Of a stretch of 64,000 bases of DNA, positions 1 to 7,194 are shown in pieces. Source of the DNA: Nocardioides sp. (lineage in GTDB: Bacteria; Actinomycetota; Actinomycetes; Propionibacteriales; Nocardioidaceae); assembly GCF_030150155.1 (NCBI RefSeq), contig NZ_JASLGR010000059.1, positions 70,367 through 134,366 on the forward strand, read 5' to 3'. Within the stretch, counting starts at the first letter, position 1; each line of letters starts with the position of its first letter. A program made the position numbers and the translations under genes. Under the pieces are notes generated by a model. That model did no database searches. It was not told the DNA's origin and worked only from the letters and a program-made list of their open reading frames with translations.

Positions 1-823
1 CATGACCGGTGAGGCGGATCCGCTCGGCGCACCCCAGTCCTTCGGCGAGCCGGCCAAGCCGGCGCGCCTCGACACTGCGTCCGAGCTCAGCGCGCTCAGG
101 ACCGCCGACAACCGTGAGGAACACCCCGGGAAGCTGGGCGATGGCGATGACCAGATCTGCCAGCCCCTCCTGCTCACCGTCCAGCCCGAAAGCCAGCACA
201 TGAGCCGGGCCGACAGGCGGCGGACGCGGAGTGAACCGCTGGAGGTCGACACCTCCGGGAACCACACAGATGTGAGGACCGTCGACGCCGAGCGCTGCAA
301 GCTCGCGGACGTGGTCGGCGCAGACCGCGATCACCAGGTCGGCGTCGTCGGCCAAGGTCGCCTCCACCGCAACTCGACAAGCCGGGTTGGGGTCGTCCAC
401 TCCGAGTCGGCGACGCTCGATCGATCCCAACTCGTGGAAGGTGACCGCCCACGGCAGCCCTACCGCCCGGGCCGCGCGTCGGGTTGCCCAGGCACTGCGC
501 CAGAAGTGGGCGTGCACGACGTCATATCCACCACGCGAGAGCAACTGCCCGAGTTGCGCGGCAAACTCAGGTGAGGCATCCCCGGCCGCGCCGGCATTCG
601 TCTCGCCGAAGGACGAACCGCGCAGTCTGACGACGGCATAGTCCCGCTGCGGGGCCGAGCCGGGTGCCGCGGCGGCAGCCTCGCTGGTGACGACGGTCAC
701 TGTGTGGCCCAATCGGATCAAGCCAGTCGCCAGAGCATCGACATGGACGTGCTGGGACCCCGGCGCCCCCAGCCCCACCGCTCTGCTCGGGTCTGCGTTC
801 TCCGACACCATTGCGATCTTCAT
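1..823 (-). CDS. Glycosyltransferase family 4 (GT-B fold), C-terminus cut by window edge
   Basis: Reading leftward from ATG at 823 gives an open frame of 274 codons with no stop before the window edge, so the gene is partial. It begins MKIAMVSENADPS and has the N-terminal GT4 signature around residues 18-45 (GAGSQHVHVDAL, then a conserved LGHTVTVVT strand). Further on come a VHAHFW strand end, TFHELGS, a VCADHVREL helix and VVPGGVD, the usual GT4 hinge segment before the donor-binding domain. An AAGGAG ribosome site sits 8 bases upstream (832-837). It probably moves a sugar from a nucleotide-sugar donor to a lipid, metabolite or polysaccharide acceptor in the cytoplasm; the acceptor cannot be read. 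It is divergent from the catalase gene across about 190 bases. Confidence 0.85.
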   Translation of the reverse strand, partial: MKIAMVSENADPSRAVGLGAPGSQHVHVDALATGLIRLGHTVTVVTSEAAAAAPGSAPQRDYAVVRLRGSSFGETNAGAAGDASPEFAAQLGQLLSRGGYDVVHAHFWRSAWATRRAARAVGLPWAVTFHELGSIERRRLGVDDPNPACRVAVEATLADDADLVIAVCADHVRELAALGVDGPHICVVPGGVDLQRFTPRPPPVGPAHVLAFGLDGEQEGLADLVIAIAQLPGVFLTVVGGPERAELGRSVEARRLGRLAEGLGCAERIRLTGH

Positions 824-935
824 CCGCCCCGCTCCTTCATCCTCGTGCACGCCGTCACGATGACGGCAGCGCATCACCCGGCTGCCCGCGTCCACTCCCC
901 CGTACCCAGCCCACATCGATCGAGACAGTCGACCC

Positions 936-960
936 GTTTGGGGTTCGCCAACCCGGTTAC
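936..960 (+). promoter_or_regulatory. Candidate stress-sigma (SigB/SigF-type) promoter of katE
   Basis: GTTT at 936-939 and GGTTAC at 955-960 are separated by 15 bases. This matches the actinobacterial SigB/SigF pattern GNNT-N14-16-GGGTAC with one mismatch in the -10 element. The start point would fall about 50 bases before the catalase ATG. It is supported only by pattern and by a SigB/F-type sigma gene 5 kb away. Confidence 0.35.
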
Positions 961-1015
961 TGCCGGTAAAGACCGCGCCGCGACGAGCGACGACATCTCT
1001 GCGAGAGGACGTCAG

Positions 1016-3034
1016 ATGAGCGAGGAGACTGTGCCGCCCACCGAGCTGCACCTCCAGACCGAGGAGGCTCTCACCACCGCTGGTGGAGTTCGCCTCCGTG
1101 ACACCGACCATTCGCTGAAGGCGGGCGAGCGTGGGCCGAGCCTGCTCCAGGACCACCACCTGCGCGAGAAGATCACCCACTTCGATCACGAGCGCATCCC
1201 CGAGCGGGTCGTGCACGCGCGCGGCGCCGCCGCACATGGTCACTTCGTCGGCTACGGCACGGCATCGTCACTGACCTGTGCAGAGTTCCTCGGCAAGGAC
1301 GTGGTCACGCCCGTCTTCGTGCGTTTCTCGACGGTCCTCGGATCCCGGGGCTCGGCGGACACTGTCCGTGACACTCGAGGGTTCGCCACGAAGTTCTACA
1401 CCGCCCAGGGCACCTTCGACCTGGTGGGCAACAACATGCCCGTCTTCTTCATCCAGGACGGCATCAAGTTCCCCGACATCATCCACGCAGCCAAGCCGCA
1501 GCCTGACCGAGAGATTCCGCAGGCGCAGAGCGCACACGACACCTTCTGGGACTTCGTCTCCCTCCACACCGAGGCGCAACATCATGCGCTATGGAACATG
1601 TCCGACCGGGGACTCCCCCGCTCGTATCGGATGATGGAGGGCTTCGGGGTGCACACCTTCCGGCTGGTCGATGCCGACGGTGCCACCACGCTGGCCAAGT
1701 TCCATTGGAAGCCGCGTCTGGGCGTGCACGGACTGCTCTGGGAGGAAGCCCAACTCCTGGCCGGCTTCGACCCCGACTTCCATCGCCGCGACTTGGCCGC
1801 GGCGATCGACGCTGGGACCTTCCCTGAGTGGGAGCTGGGCGTCCAGGTCTTTCCTGACAGCGCGGATCAGACCTTCGAAGGCATCGACCTGCTCGATCCC
1901 ACCAAGCTGGTCCCCGAGGAGCTCGCCCCGGTCCAGCCGCTCGGACGCATGGTGCTGGACCGCAACCCGGCGAACTATTTCGCCGAGACCGAGCAGGTCG
2001 CCTTCCACGTCGGACACCTCGTGCCCGGCATCGACGTCACCGACGACGCCCTGATGCAAGCTCGCCTCTTCTCCTACGTGGACACGCAGCTCACTCGACT
2101 AGGAGGACCCAACTTCGAGCAGATCCCGATCAACCGGCCGCATGCCCCGGTCAACGACCTGCTGCGCGACGGCATGCACCAGAGCGGCGTCCACACCGGC
2201 ATCGCACCGTACCTGCCCAACTCGGTAGGTGGTGGCTGCCCGTTCGCGGCGCCCGGAGCGGCGCCGGCGGGTGCCTTCGTCGATGTCGCCCGCAACCTCC
2301 CGAGCGCGCCGAAGGTCCGGGCCGCCTCGGTCTCCTTCGACGATCACTTCAGCCAGGCACGGCTGTTCTGGTTGTCGCTGAGCCCACTTGAACAGGACCA
2401 CGTGGTGGCGGCGTACGCCTTCGAGCTAGGCAAGTGCACTGTGCCGGAGGTCGTGGAGCGTCAGGTGGCGTGCCTCGCCCAGATCGACTCGGTCCTGTGT
2501 GCGCAGGTCGCGACGCGGCTCGGCGTTGACACCCCCGACGCCACGCCGCCGGTGGACGAGGTGGAACCGAGCCCGGCGTTGTCCATGCTGGGGCGGACCT
2601 GGCCGGTGGACGGCCGGGTGGTCGGCGTCGTTGTCGACCAGTCCGATCCAGCCCCGGGCATCGATGAACTCTGCACGGCGCTGCAGGAGCGTTCGATGAT
2701 CCCGCTTCTGATCGGACCCACTGGTGTCCCACTACCCGATGGCACCGCTGTCATGCGTCGCCTCGACACGCTCAGATCCGTCGAACTCGACGCCCTCGTG
2801 ATCGCACCAGGTACGGCGGCACTCGCCGCTGATCCCTTGCTCGCCACCCTCCTGGCGGAGTGCTTCCGACATGGAAAGGTCATCGCGACCTGGGACGACG
2901 GCAGCCTCCCGCTACGGGCAGCAGGAATCGATCCTGCTGCAGCAGGCGTGGCTCTCGGCACTGGTCCCGAGGTGGCCGATGACCTCAGCGAACTGCTGAC
3001 CGTCCACCGCGCCTGGGACCGGCTCATGGGCTGA
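1016..3034 (+). CDS. katE: Large-subunit heme catalase (KatE/HPII type)
   Basis: The product converts hydrogen peroxide to water and oxygen in the cytoplasm. The 672-residue protein is of the large-subunit clade. The distal His is His67 in VVHARG, the distal Asn is Asn140 in GNNMPVFF, and the heme-ligand Tyr is Tyr354 in RLFSYVDTQ, followed by the near-invariant RLGGPNF and PINRP. Residues about 531-672 form the extra C-terminal DJ-1/PfpI-like flavodoxin fold (VDGRVVGVVVDQ) that separates this clade from small catalases. The open frame extends upstream to 704, but the start at 1016 has a GAGAGGA site 6 bases upstream and opens with a typical catalase N-terminus; the upstream codons overlap the divergent glycosyltransferase and its promoter. 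It heads a stress-type cluster and may be under a SigB/F-type sigma factor. Confidence 0.95.
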   Translation: MSEETVPPTELHLQTEEALTTAGGVRLRDTDHSLKAGERGPSLLQDHHLREKITHFDHERIPERVVHARGAAAHGHFVGYGTASSLTCAEFLGKDVVTPVFVRFSTVLGSRGSADTVRDTRGFATKFYTAQGTFDLVGNNMPVFFIQDGIKFPDIIHAAKPQPDREIPQAQSAHDTFWDFVSLHTEAQHHALWNMSDRGLPRSYRMMEGFGVHTFRLVDADGATTLAKFHWKPRLGVHGLLWEEAQLLAGFDPDFHRRDLAAAIDAGTFPEWELGVQVFPDSADQTFEGIDLLDPTKLVPEELAPVQPLGRMVLDRNPANYFAETEQVAFHVGHLVPGIDVTDDALMQARLFSYVDTQLTRLGGPNFEQIPINRPHAPVNDLLRDGMHQSGVHTGIAPYLPNSVGGGCPFAAPGAAPAGAFVDVARNLPSAPKVRAASVSFDDHFSQARLFWLSLSPLEQDHVVAAYAFELGKCTVPEVVERQVACLAQIDSVLCAQVATRLGVDTPDATPPVDEVEPSPALSMLGRTWPVDGRVVGVVVDQSDPAPGIDELCTALQERSMIPLLIGPTGVPLPDGTAVMRRLDTLRSVELDALVIAPGTAALAADPLLATLLAECFRHGKVIATWDDGSLPLRAAGIDPAAAGVALGTGPEVADDLSELLTVHRAWDRLMG

Positions 3035-3075
3035 CCCGGAGATTCCACTCACCACCACCCCGAAGGAGCATCATC

Positions 3076-3507
3076 ATGACACTCACCGCAAGCGACATCA
3101 TGACGCCAGGCGCGACCTGCGCCCACCTTGATCAGACCCTCGATGAGGTGGCCCGAACGATGCGTGACCTCGCCATCGGCGCCCTGCCCGTCACCGGCGA
3201 TGATCACCTCCTCCATGCCATCGTGACCGACCGCGACATCACGGTGCGCTGCGTCGCCGAGGGCAAGGACCCACGCTCCACGACCGTCGCCTCGCTTCAC
3301 CTCGACAAGCCGGTGACGATCGCAGCTGAGGATCCGATCACCGAGGTCGTCAGGCTGATGACAGAGATCAATGTCCGGCGGCTGCCGGTCATCGACGGAC
3401 AGGAGTTGGTCGGCATGGTGACCCAGGCCGACGTCGCTCGCAACGCCACCGACGGCGAGACCTCGGAACTGCTCGCGCTGATCTCGACCGCGCCTGCGAA
3501 CAACTGA
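3076..3507 (+). CDS. Two-CBS-domain protein, Hrp1-like
   Basis: A 143-residue protein made almost only of two CBS domains (about residues 5-62 and 72-130). Characteristic pieces are ASDIMTPG at the N-terminus, DIGALPV-like IGALPVTGDD, VTDRDI at the end of the first repeat, then VRRLPVIDG and GMVTQADVAR in the second. Overall layout and length match mycobacterial hypoxic response protein 1, a stand-alone CBS protein of dormancy regulons; that likeness is from memory. CBS pairs usually bind adenosyl ligands, but the ligand here is unknown. A GAAGGAG site lies about 7 bases before the ATG. It follows katE by 41 bases and precedes small membrane proteins, so co-transcription in a stress operon is likely. 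Confidence 0.85.
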   Translation: MTLTASDIMTPGATCAHLDQTLDEVARTMRDLAIGALPVTGDDHLLHAIVTDRDITVRCVAEGKDPRSTTVASLHLDKPVTIAAEDPITEVVRLMTEINVRRLPVIDGQELVGMVTQADVARNATDGETSELLALISTAPANN

Positions 3508-3516
3508 GGCGCTGTC

Positions 3517-3678
3517 ATGAGCACAGTCGCCTACTGGACACTCGCGATCGTCCTGGTCCTCGCCTTCGTTGCGCTCTGGGGTGTGATCTGGTGGCTGGAC
3601 TCGCGCCACGCCGACTCCGTGGCGCAGGACGCCACCCGATGGCAGCGGCGCCGACGTCCGCCTTGGCGGCGCGGATGA
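3517..3678 (+). CDS. Small single-pass membrane protein (53 aa)
   Basis: ATG at 3517 opens a 53-codon frame. Residues about 7-27 are a hydrophobic helix (WTLAIVLVLAFVALWGVIWW), followed by an acidic/polar stretch and a very basic tail with repeated Arg and Trp (WQRRRRPPWRRG). It begins 9 bases after the CBS gene and ends directly before the next small frame, so it sits in the same apparent operon. No clear Shine-Dalgarno is visible apart from GAGGCG about 8 bases upstream. Function unknown; a membrane-tethered stress peptide is a guess. Confidence 0.5.
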   Translation: MSTVAYWTLAIVLVLAFVALWGVIWWLDSRHADSVAQDATRWQRRRRPPWRRG

Positions 3679-3717
3679 ATGTCGTTTCCGCGCCGCCAGA
3701 GGGGGTACGTCATCACC

Positions 3718-3876
3718 ATGACAGCCGCACCTCAACACCCCGCACCGCTCGTAGCCGCTCACCCAGAGCGCGTACGCAGACGACACCCCCTCCGACCTCT
3801 GCGCCTCGTCCTGGCGGGGCTGGCGATCGTGATGATCGGAGCAGCGATCGAGACGCTCCGCAGGAAGTGGATGTAA
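3718..3876 (+). CDS. Small membrane protein (52 aa) with basic flanks
   Basis: The frame is open from ATG 3679 (65 residues), but ATG 3718 has an AGAGGGGG site upstream, although 12 bases away, so the start is uncertain. The protein has a Pro/His/Arg-rich N-terminus, a single hydrophobic segment (LRLVLAGLAIVMIGAAIETL) and a short basic end, RRKWM. It is the second tiny one-helix membrane protein in a row. No family recognised. Confidence 0.45.
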   Translation: MTAAPQHPAPLVAAHPERVRRRHPLRPLRLVLAGLAIVMIGAAIETLRRKWM

Positions 3877-3894
3877 CCAAGGGAAGGAACCACC

Positions 3895-4221
3895 ATGCCG
3901 CAACAGTCTTGGAGCAAGAAGCGTGAGCGCCAGTACGAACACATCAAGGACGGCCTGACCGCGCGAGGCCGGTCCGAAGACGAGGCCGAAGAGATCGCCG
4001 CCCGCACCGTCAACAAGGACCGAGCTCGCCAGGGCGAGTCCCGCGAGGCGAGCCGCACCTCGATCGATGACCTCTCCTCGGCCCGGCGAGGCGGGCTGCG
4101 CAGCCACAGCGGCGCAGGCGGTCGCACGCGGGACCAGCTGTATGAAGAGGCGAAGAAGAAGGGCATCAAAGGCCGTAGCTCGATGAACAAGGCGGAATTG
4201 GAGCGTGCCGTCGGGCGGTAG
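3895..4221 (+). CDS. Small charged protein with C-terminal Rho_N-like motif
   Basis: 108 residues with a good GGGAAGGA site 8 bases before the ATG. Residues 1-50 are rich in Lys, Arg and Glu (WSKKRERQYEHIKDGL, then a helix with EDEAEEIAARTVNKDRAR). The last 35 residues (TRDQLYEEAKKKGIKGRSSMNKAELERAV) have the LYxxAKxxxIxGRSxMxKxELxxAL pattern of Rho termination factor N-terminal / SAP-like helix-extended-loop-helix nucleic-acid binding motifs. Database entries for such proteins are often called plasmid stabilisation protein, but that label has no support here. It may bind nucleic acid under stress; that is inference from motif and neighbours. Confidence 0.6.
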   Translation: MPQQSWSKKRERQYEHIKDGLTARGRSEDEAEEIAARTVNKDRARQGESREASRTSIDDLSSARRGGLRSHSGAGGRTRDQLYEEAKKKGIKGRSSMNKAELERAVGR

Positions 4222-4272
4222 GCGATAGTGTCGGCGTGGCAGGTCGTGCAGCACACGACGGGGGGAACAGCG

Positions 4273-5730
4273 ATGAGTCTGGACACGCTGGACGCCGTGC
4301 TTCCGCCGGCGATCGGGGTCTTCCCGCATCTGTGTCTGACTGGCCGCTACGTCCTCAGCCAGCGCGAGAACGATGCTCCTGGCCACAGTGATGAGTACGC
4401 CGGCCATGGCCTGAAGGCGGTGGCTCTACCAGACGGGCGCGTCGCCGCGGCCGTGGCCGACGCAGGATCTCGCGGCGCTGCGGCCGCGATCGCGACCGCC
4501 CGGCTCCTGGCGGTGCTCCGCGGCCACCTTGAGAGCGGTGCGAGTCTGGACGCCGCAGTGGCAGCCGTCGACCGCTACGCCGAGCGATCCCCCTTCAGCT
4601 CCGGCGCCACGATGGCGGCTGTGATCCTCTCCCCCGGCGACGGTTCGGTCGAGGTCGCCTCCGCCGGTCATGCCCTCCCCCTCCACCTCTCTTCGGGCGG
4701 CGGTTCCCACCCCCTCGCGCTCGGCCCCAGTCGTCCCCTCGGGCTCGGCGGTACTGCCTCACGAGGCACGCTCACCTTGGCCTGTGGCGACGCCGTCATG
4801 TTGCACACTGACGGCCTGGTCACGGCACAGAACGGGTCCGTCCTCGACGGGGCGCTCGCGCTGCGCGAGGTGATTGCGGGGCTCGGGCTAGGCGGTGCCA
4901 CCGGGCCGGCGTTCGGCGATGCGCTGTGTGAGGGGGTCCTCGCCGCCATGCAGCGGCCGCACGGCTACCGTGACGACGTCGCACTGCTCGTCGTTCAACG
5001 CGTGCCCAATCCCCAGCCGCTGAAGGTGAGTTCTGTCGCCGCCGGCGCACCCTCCACGCAGGCGGTCGCACTCTTCGCTGCCTGGCTCGATGGGTTCGGA
5101 GTCAGCCTGCTGGACCACGTCTCACTCAGCGGCGCAACGGCGGAGATGATCGGGGTCCTCTCGCTCATGAGCTCGGTGACTGTCAGCGCCGAGCTCACCG
5201 ACGACGCACAGGTGGAGGTCACCCTGGAGGTCGACCGCCGGTGGCAGCCCGAGAGCGACCTGCAACGCCGCGCGCTCGTCGTGGCGGGAGGGTTGGTGAC
5301 GTCGTTGACCCTGCGCCACCGCGACCAGACCACCCAGGTGATTCTGCGTCAGCCGGTGGGGCGGACGGTGCCGCTCCTGCAGTCCGGCTCCGCCGACCGG
5401 CGCACCGGCGTCGCTGTCGCCCGTCGCCCACCGTCCGAACCGATGCGCGCCGATGAGATCACGGGGGGCGTTCGCCTCAGTGGCAGCCTCGGGCCGGACG
5501 AGGAGGCCGTCTTCCACGACCTGGTCCATGAGACGACCTGCGCCGGGACCCGCTCCGCAGTCGTGGATCTCACCCGCGTCGACCGGCTGTGCGGTCCTGC
5601 GGTACGTCTCCTCTTCCAGTACGCCGAGCGCACCCGCGCCTGCGACGCGAATCTCACGGTGGTGGCAGCCCGCGGCTCAGCGGCCGACCAAGTCCTGACC
5701 CGGGCGGCTCTTCCCCACCGGTGGGAGTGA
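4273..5730 (+). CDS. PP2C (SpoIIE)-pseudo-HATPase-STAS fusion protein
   Basis: 485 residues. Residues about 25-243 are a PP2C/SpoIIE-type phosphatase fold: Asp40 in GHSDEY, Asp63 in VADAGSRG, LHTDGLV at 177-183 and RDDVALL at 233-239 are kept, but the canonical GGDxYD reads GHSDEYA. Residues about 258-363 resemble an RsbW-type HATPase in strand/helix order and its closing TTQVILRQP strand, yet the N-box Asn and the Gly-rich boxes are absent. Residues about 396-485 are a STAS-like domain in which the phosphorylated Ser motif DSTG is replaced by DRLCG. ATG 4273 is chosen for the GGGGGAA site 6 bases upstream. It converges on the sigma factor gene with a 4-base gap. Probably a regulator in the partner-switching circuit; phosphatase activity is uncertain. 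Confidence 0.75.
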   Translation: MSLDTLDAVLPPAIGVFPHLCLTGRYVLSQRENDAPGHSDEYAGHGLKAVALPDGRVAAAVADAGSRGAAAAIATARLLAVLRGHLESGASLDAAVAAVDRYAERSPFSSGATMAAVILSPGDGSVEVASAGHALPLHLSSGGGSHPLALGPSRPLGLGGTASRGTLTLACGDAVMLHTDGLVTAQNGSVLDGALALREVIAGLGLGGATGPAFGDALCEGVLAAMQRPHGYRDDVALLVVQRVPNPQPLKVSSVAAGAPSTQAVALFAAWLDGFGVSLLDHVSLSGATAEMIGVLSLMSSVTVSAELTDDAQVEVTLEVDRRWQPESDLQRRALVVAGGLVTSLTLRHRDQTTQVILRQPVGRTVPLLQSGSADRRTGVAVARRPPSEPMRADEITGGVRLSGSLGPDEEAVFHDLVHETTCAGTRSAVVDLTRVDRLCGPAVRLLFQYAERTRACDANLTVVAARGSAADQVLTRAALPHRWE

Positions 5731-5734
5731 GCCC

Positions 5735-6535
5735 TCACCGGACCGGGACGTCACCGAGCTGTTCGCGGACCTTGGTGAAGATGCCGCTCAACAACCGTGA
5801 GACCTGCATCTGCGTCACGCCGAGCTCTCGCCCGATCTCCGCCTGGGTGCGCTCTTCATAGAACCGCAGATAGAGGATCCGCCGGTCTCGGTCCGGGAGC
5901 GTGCGGACCACCGGACCCAGCGTCAACATCGTATCGGCTACCTCGGTCGACCGATCCTCGGCGATCACCGTGTCGGCAATGCTTCCATGGCCACCCGGCT
6001 CCAACGGTTGATCGAGCGACGGGACCTGGAAACAGCCGTACGCCTGCATCGCTTGGAGACACTCCGTCGCGGAGATCCCCATCACCGCTGCCAGTTCCTC
6101 CGTTGTGGGTTCCCGGCCGAGCTGGTGGGCCAGATCCTGCCGGGAATGGCCGATCCGCTGCTGGAGCTCCTGCAGGCGCCGTGGGGGTCGGACCATCCAC
6201 CCGTGGTCACGGAAGTAGCGCCGGATCTCGCCTCGGATCGTGGGGATGGCGAAGCTCAGCAGATCGCGGTCGCGACTCGCATCGAACCGGTGGACCGCCT
6301 TGATCAATGCCTCGTAGGCCACCTGTCGAAGGTCCTCGGATCCGATGCCCCTCCCCGTGAAGCGGCCGGCGACTGACTCTGCGACACCTCTGTTGAGCAG
6401 AATGATCTCGGTGGTGAGCGCGTCTCGACGGTCCGCGTCGTCGAGTCCGTCACGCTCGGCCAGGAGGGCGGCCACGCGGGCCATCCGCCCCTCGCGAGTG
6501 GCGGGGTCGTCAGGCAGATCGTGTTCCGTGGCCAC
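5735..6535 (-). CDS. SigB/SigF/SigG-family RNA polymerase sigma factor
   Basis: 266 residues with sigma-70 regions 2, 3 and 4. Region 2 includes RQVAYEALIKAVHRFD and the core SFAIPTIRGEIRRYFRDHGW; the linker RPPRRLQELQ follows; region 3 is around EEL-AVMGIS; region 4 has the helix-turn-helix RTQAEIGRELGVTQMQVSRLL. Lack of region 1.1 and the RRYFRDHGWMVRPPRR sequence place it in the group 3 stress/sporulation class. These factors are normally held by an RsbW-type anti-sigma, but no anti-sigma gene adjoins it; the neighbour is the pseudo-HATPase fusion. It likely drives general or osmotic/oxidative stress genes, plausibly those around it. Confidence 0.92.
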   Translation of the reverse strand: MATEHDLPDDPATREGRMARVAALLAERDGLDDADRRDALTTEIILLNRGVAESVAGRFTGRGIGSEDLRQVAYEALIKAVHRFDASRDRDLLSFAIPTIRGEIRRYFRDHGWMVRPPRRLQELQQRIGHSRQDLAHQLGREPTTEELAAVMGISATECLQAMQAYGCFQVPSLDQPLEPGGHGSIADTVIAEDRSTEVADTMLTLGPVVRTLPDRDRRILYLRFYEERTQAEIGRELGVTQMQVSRLLSGIFTKVREQLGDVPVR

Positions 6536-6657
6536 AGGTGTACCTCGCCATCGACTGGTCGGCTTTGGTTCGGGCGTGCGTTGCGCTCATGTGAGGCAGA
6601 CGAACCGCATCTCGGTCCGACTCCCACCCTGCCACTCGATCGCGTTGAAGAGAACCG

Positions 6658-6682
6658 GTGTATTTCCTCTCGGGATGGGTAC
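6658..6682 (+). promoter_or_regulatory. Candidate stress-sigma promoter upstream of lipoprotein gene
   Basis: GTGT at 6658-6661 and GGGTAC at 6677-6682 with a 15-base spacer match GNNT-N14-16-GGGTAC exactly. A start about 8 bases downstream would leave a leader of roughly 30 bases before ATG 6719. It is divergent from the adjacent SigB/F-type sigma gene. Confidence 0.5.
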
Positions 6683-6718
6683 AAGGCCACGGCATCCGCG
6701 ACGGAACGGAGATCGTGC

Positions 6719-7192
6719 ATGACCTCGGTTGTCCTGGCCCTCCCCCGACGTTCTCTCTGTGCGGCGGCCGTGGGGATCCTCGCGGCCGCATGCTCCGTCA
6801 CCTCGCCTGAGCAACCAGCGAACCACTCGTGGCAGATGAAGGCCTCCGCGGCCGCCGCAGATGTGGCGAGCGAAGTGGCCGTCGTCGTTCTCGTGCTGGA
6901 ACAAGACGCGAAACACCGGTTCTTTGGACGTACCGCGGGGGTGATGGTGGGCCAGTCTGAGGCCGCCGCCAGCGCAGCAGCCACCTCCTTCGCTGCTCTC
7001 CAACCCCCTCCGGCAGAAACCGCACGCCACCTCCGTGTCGTGCAGGACCTGACCTCTGCCGTGGGTGCCGTCAGCCGCGCCAGGATGGCACTCGTCCAGG
7101 GGCGCACCACCATCTTTGCTCCGTTGATCGCGGACCTGGAGACCAGGCACGACCGCCTCTCCCGACTCGCATCGACACTGAAAAGGGAGTGA
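6719..7192 (+). CDS. Putative lipoprotein of unknown function
   Basis: 157 residues. After a short basic start (LPRRSLC) comes a hydrophobic stretch ending in a lipobox ILAAAC, so Cys25 would be lipidated and the protein anchored outside the membrane. The mature part is Ala-rich and helical with little Cys or aromatic content and no motif I recognise; a helical-bundle, ferritin-like/DUF305-like shape is possible but unproven. The stop overlaps the next gene's start region by a GTGA junction, so it is probably translated with the NRAMP-related transporter and may assist it. A longer open frame begins at 6521, but it would lack the signal peptide position. Confidence 0.6.
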   Translation: MTSVVLALPRRSLCAAAVGILAAACSVTSPEQPANHSWQMKASAAAADVASEVAVVVLVLEQDAKHRFFGRTAGVMVGQSEAAASAAATSFAALQPPPAETARHLRVVQDLTSAVGAVSRARMALVQGRTTIFAPLIADLETRHDRLSRLASTLKRE

Positions 7193-7194
7193 CC

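Noticed and set aside
3895..4221. Plasmid stabilisation or toxin-antitoxin function for the 108-residue protein
   Set aside because: No toxin partner is adjacent, and the C-terminal motif is of the Rho_N/SAP type; the common database name is not evidence.
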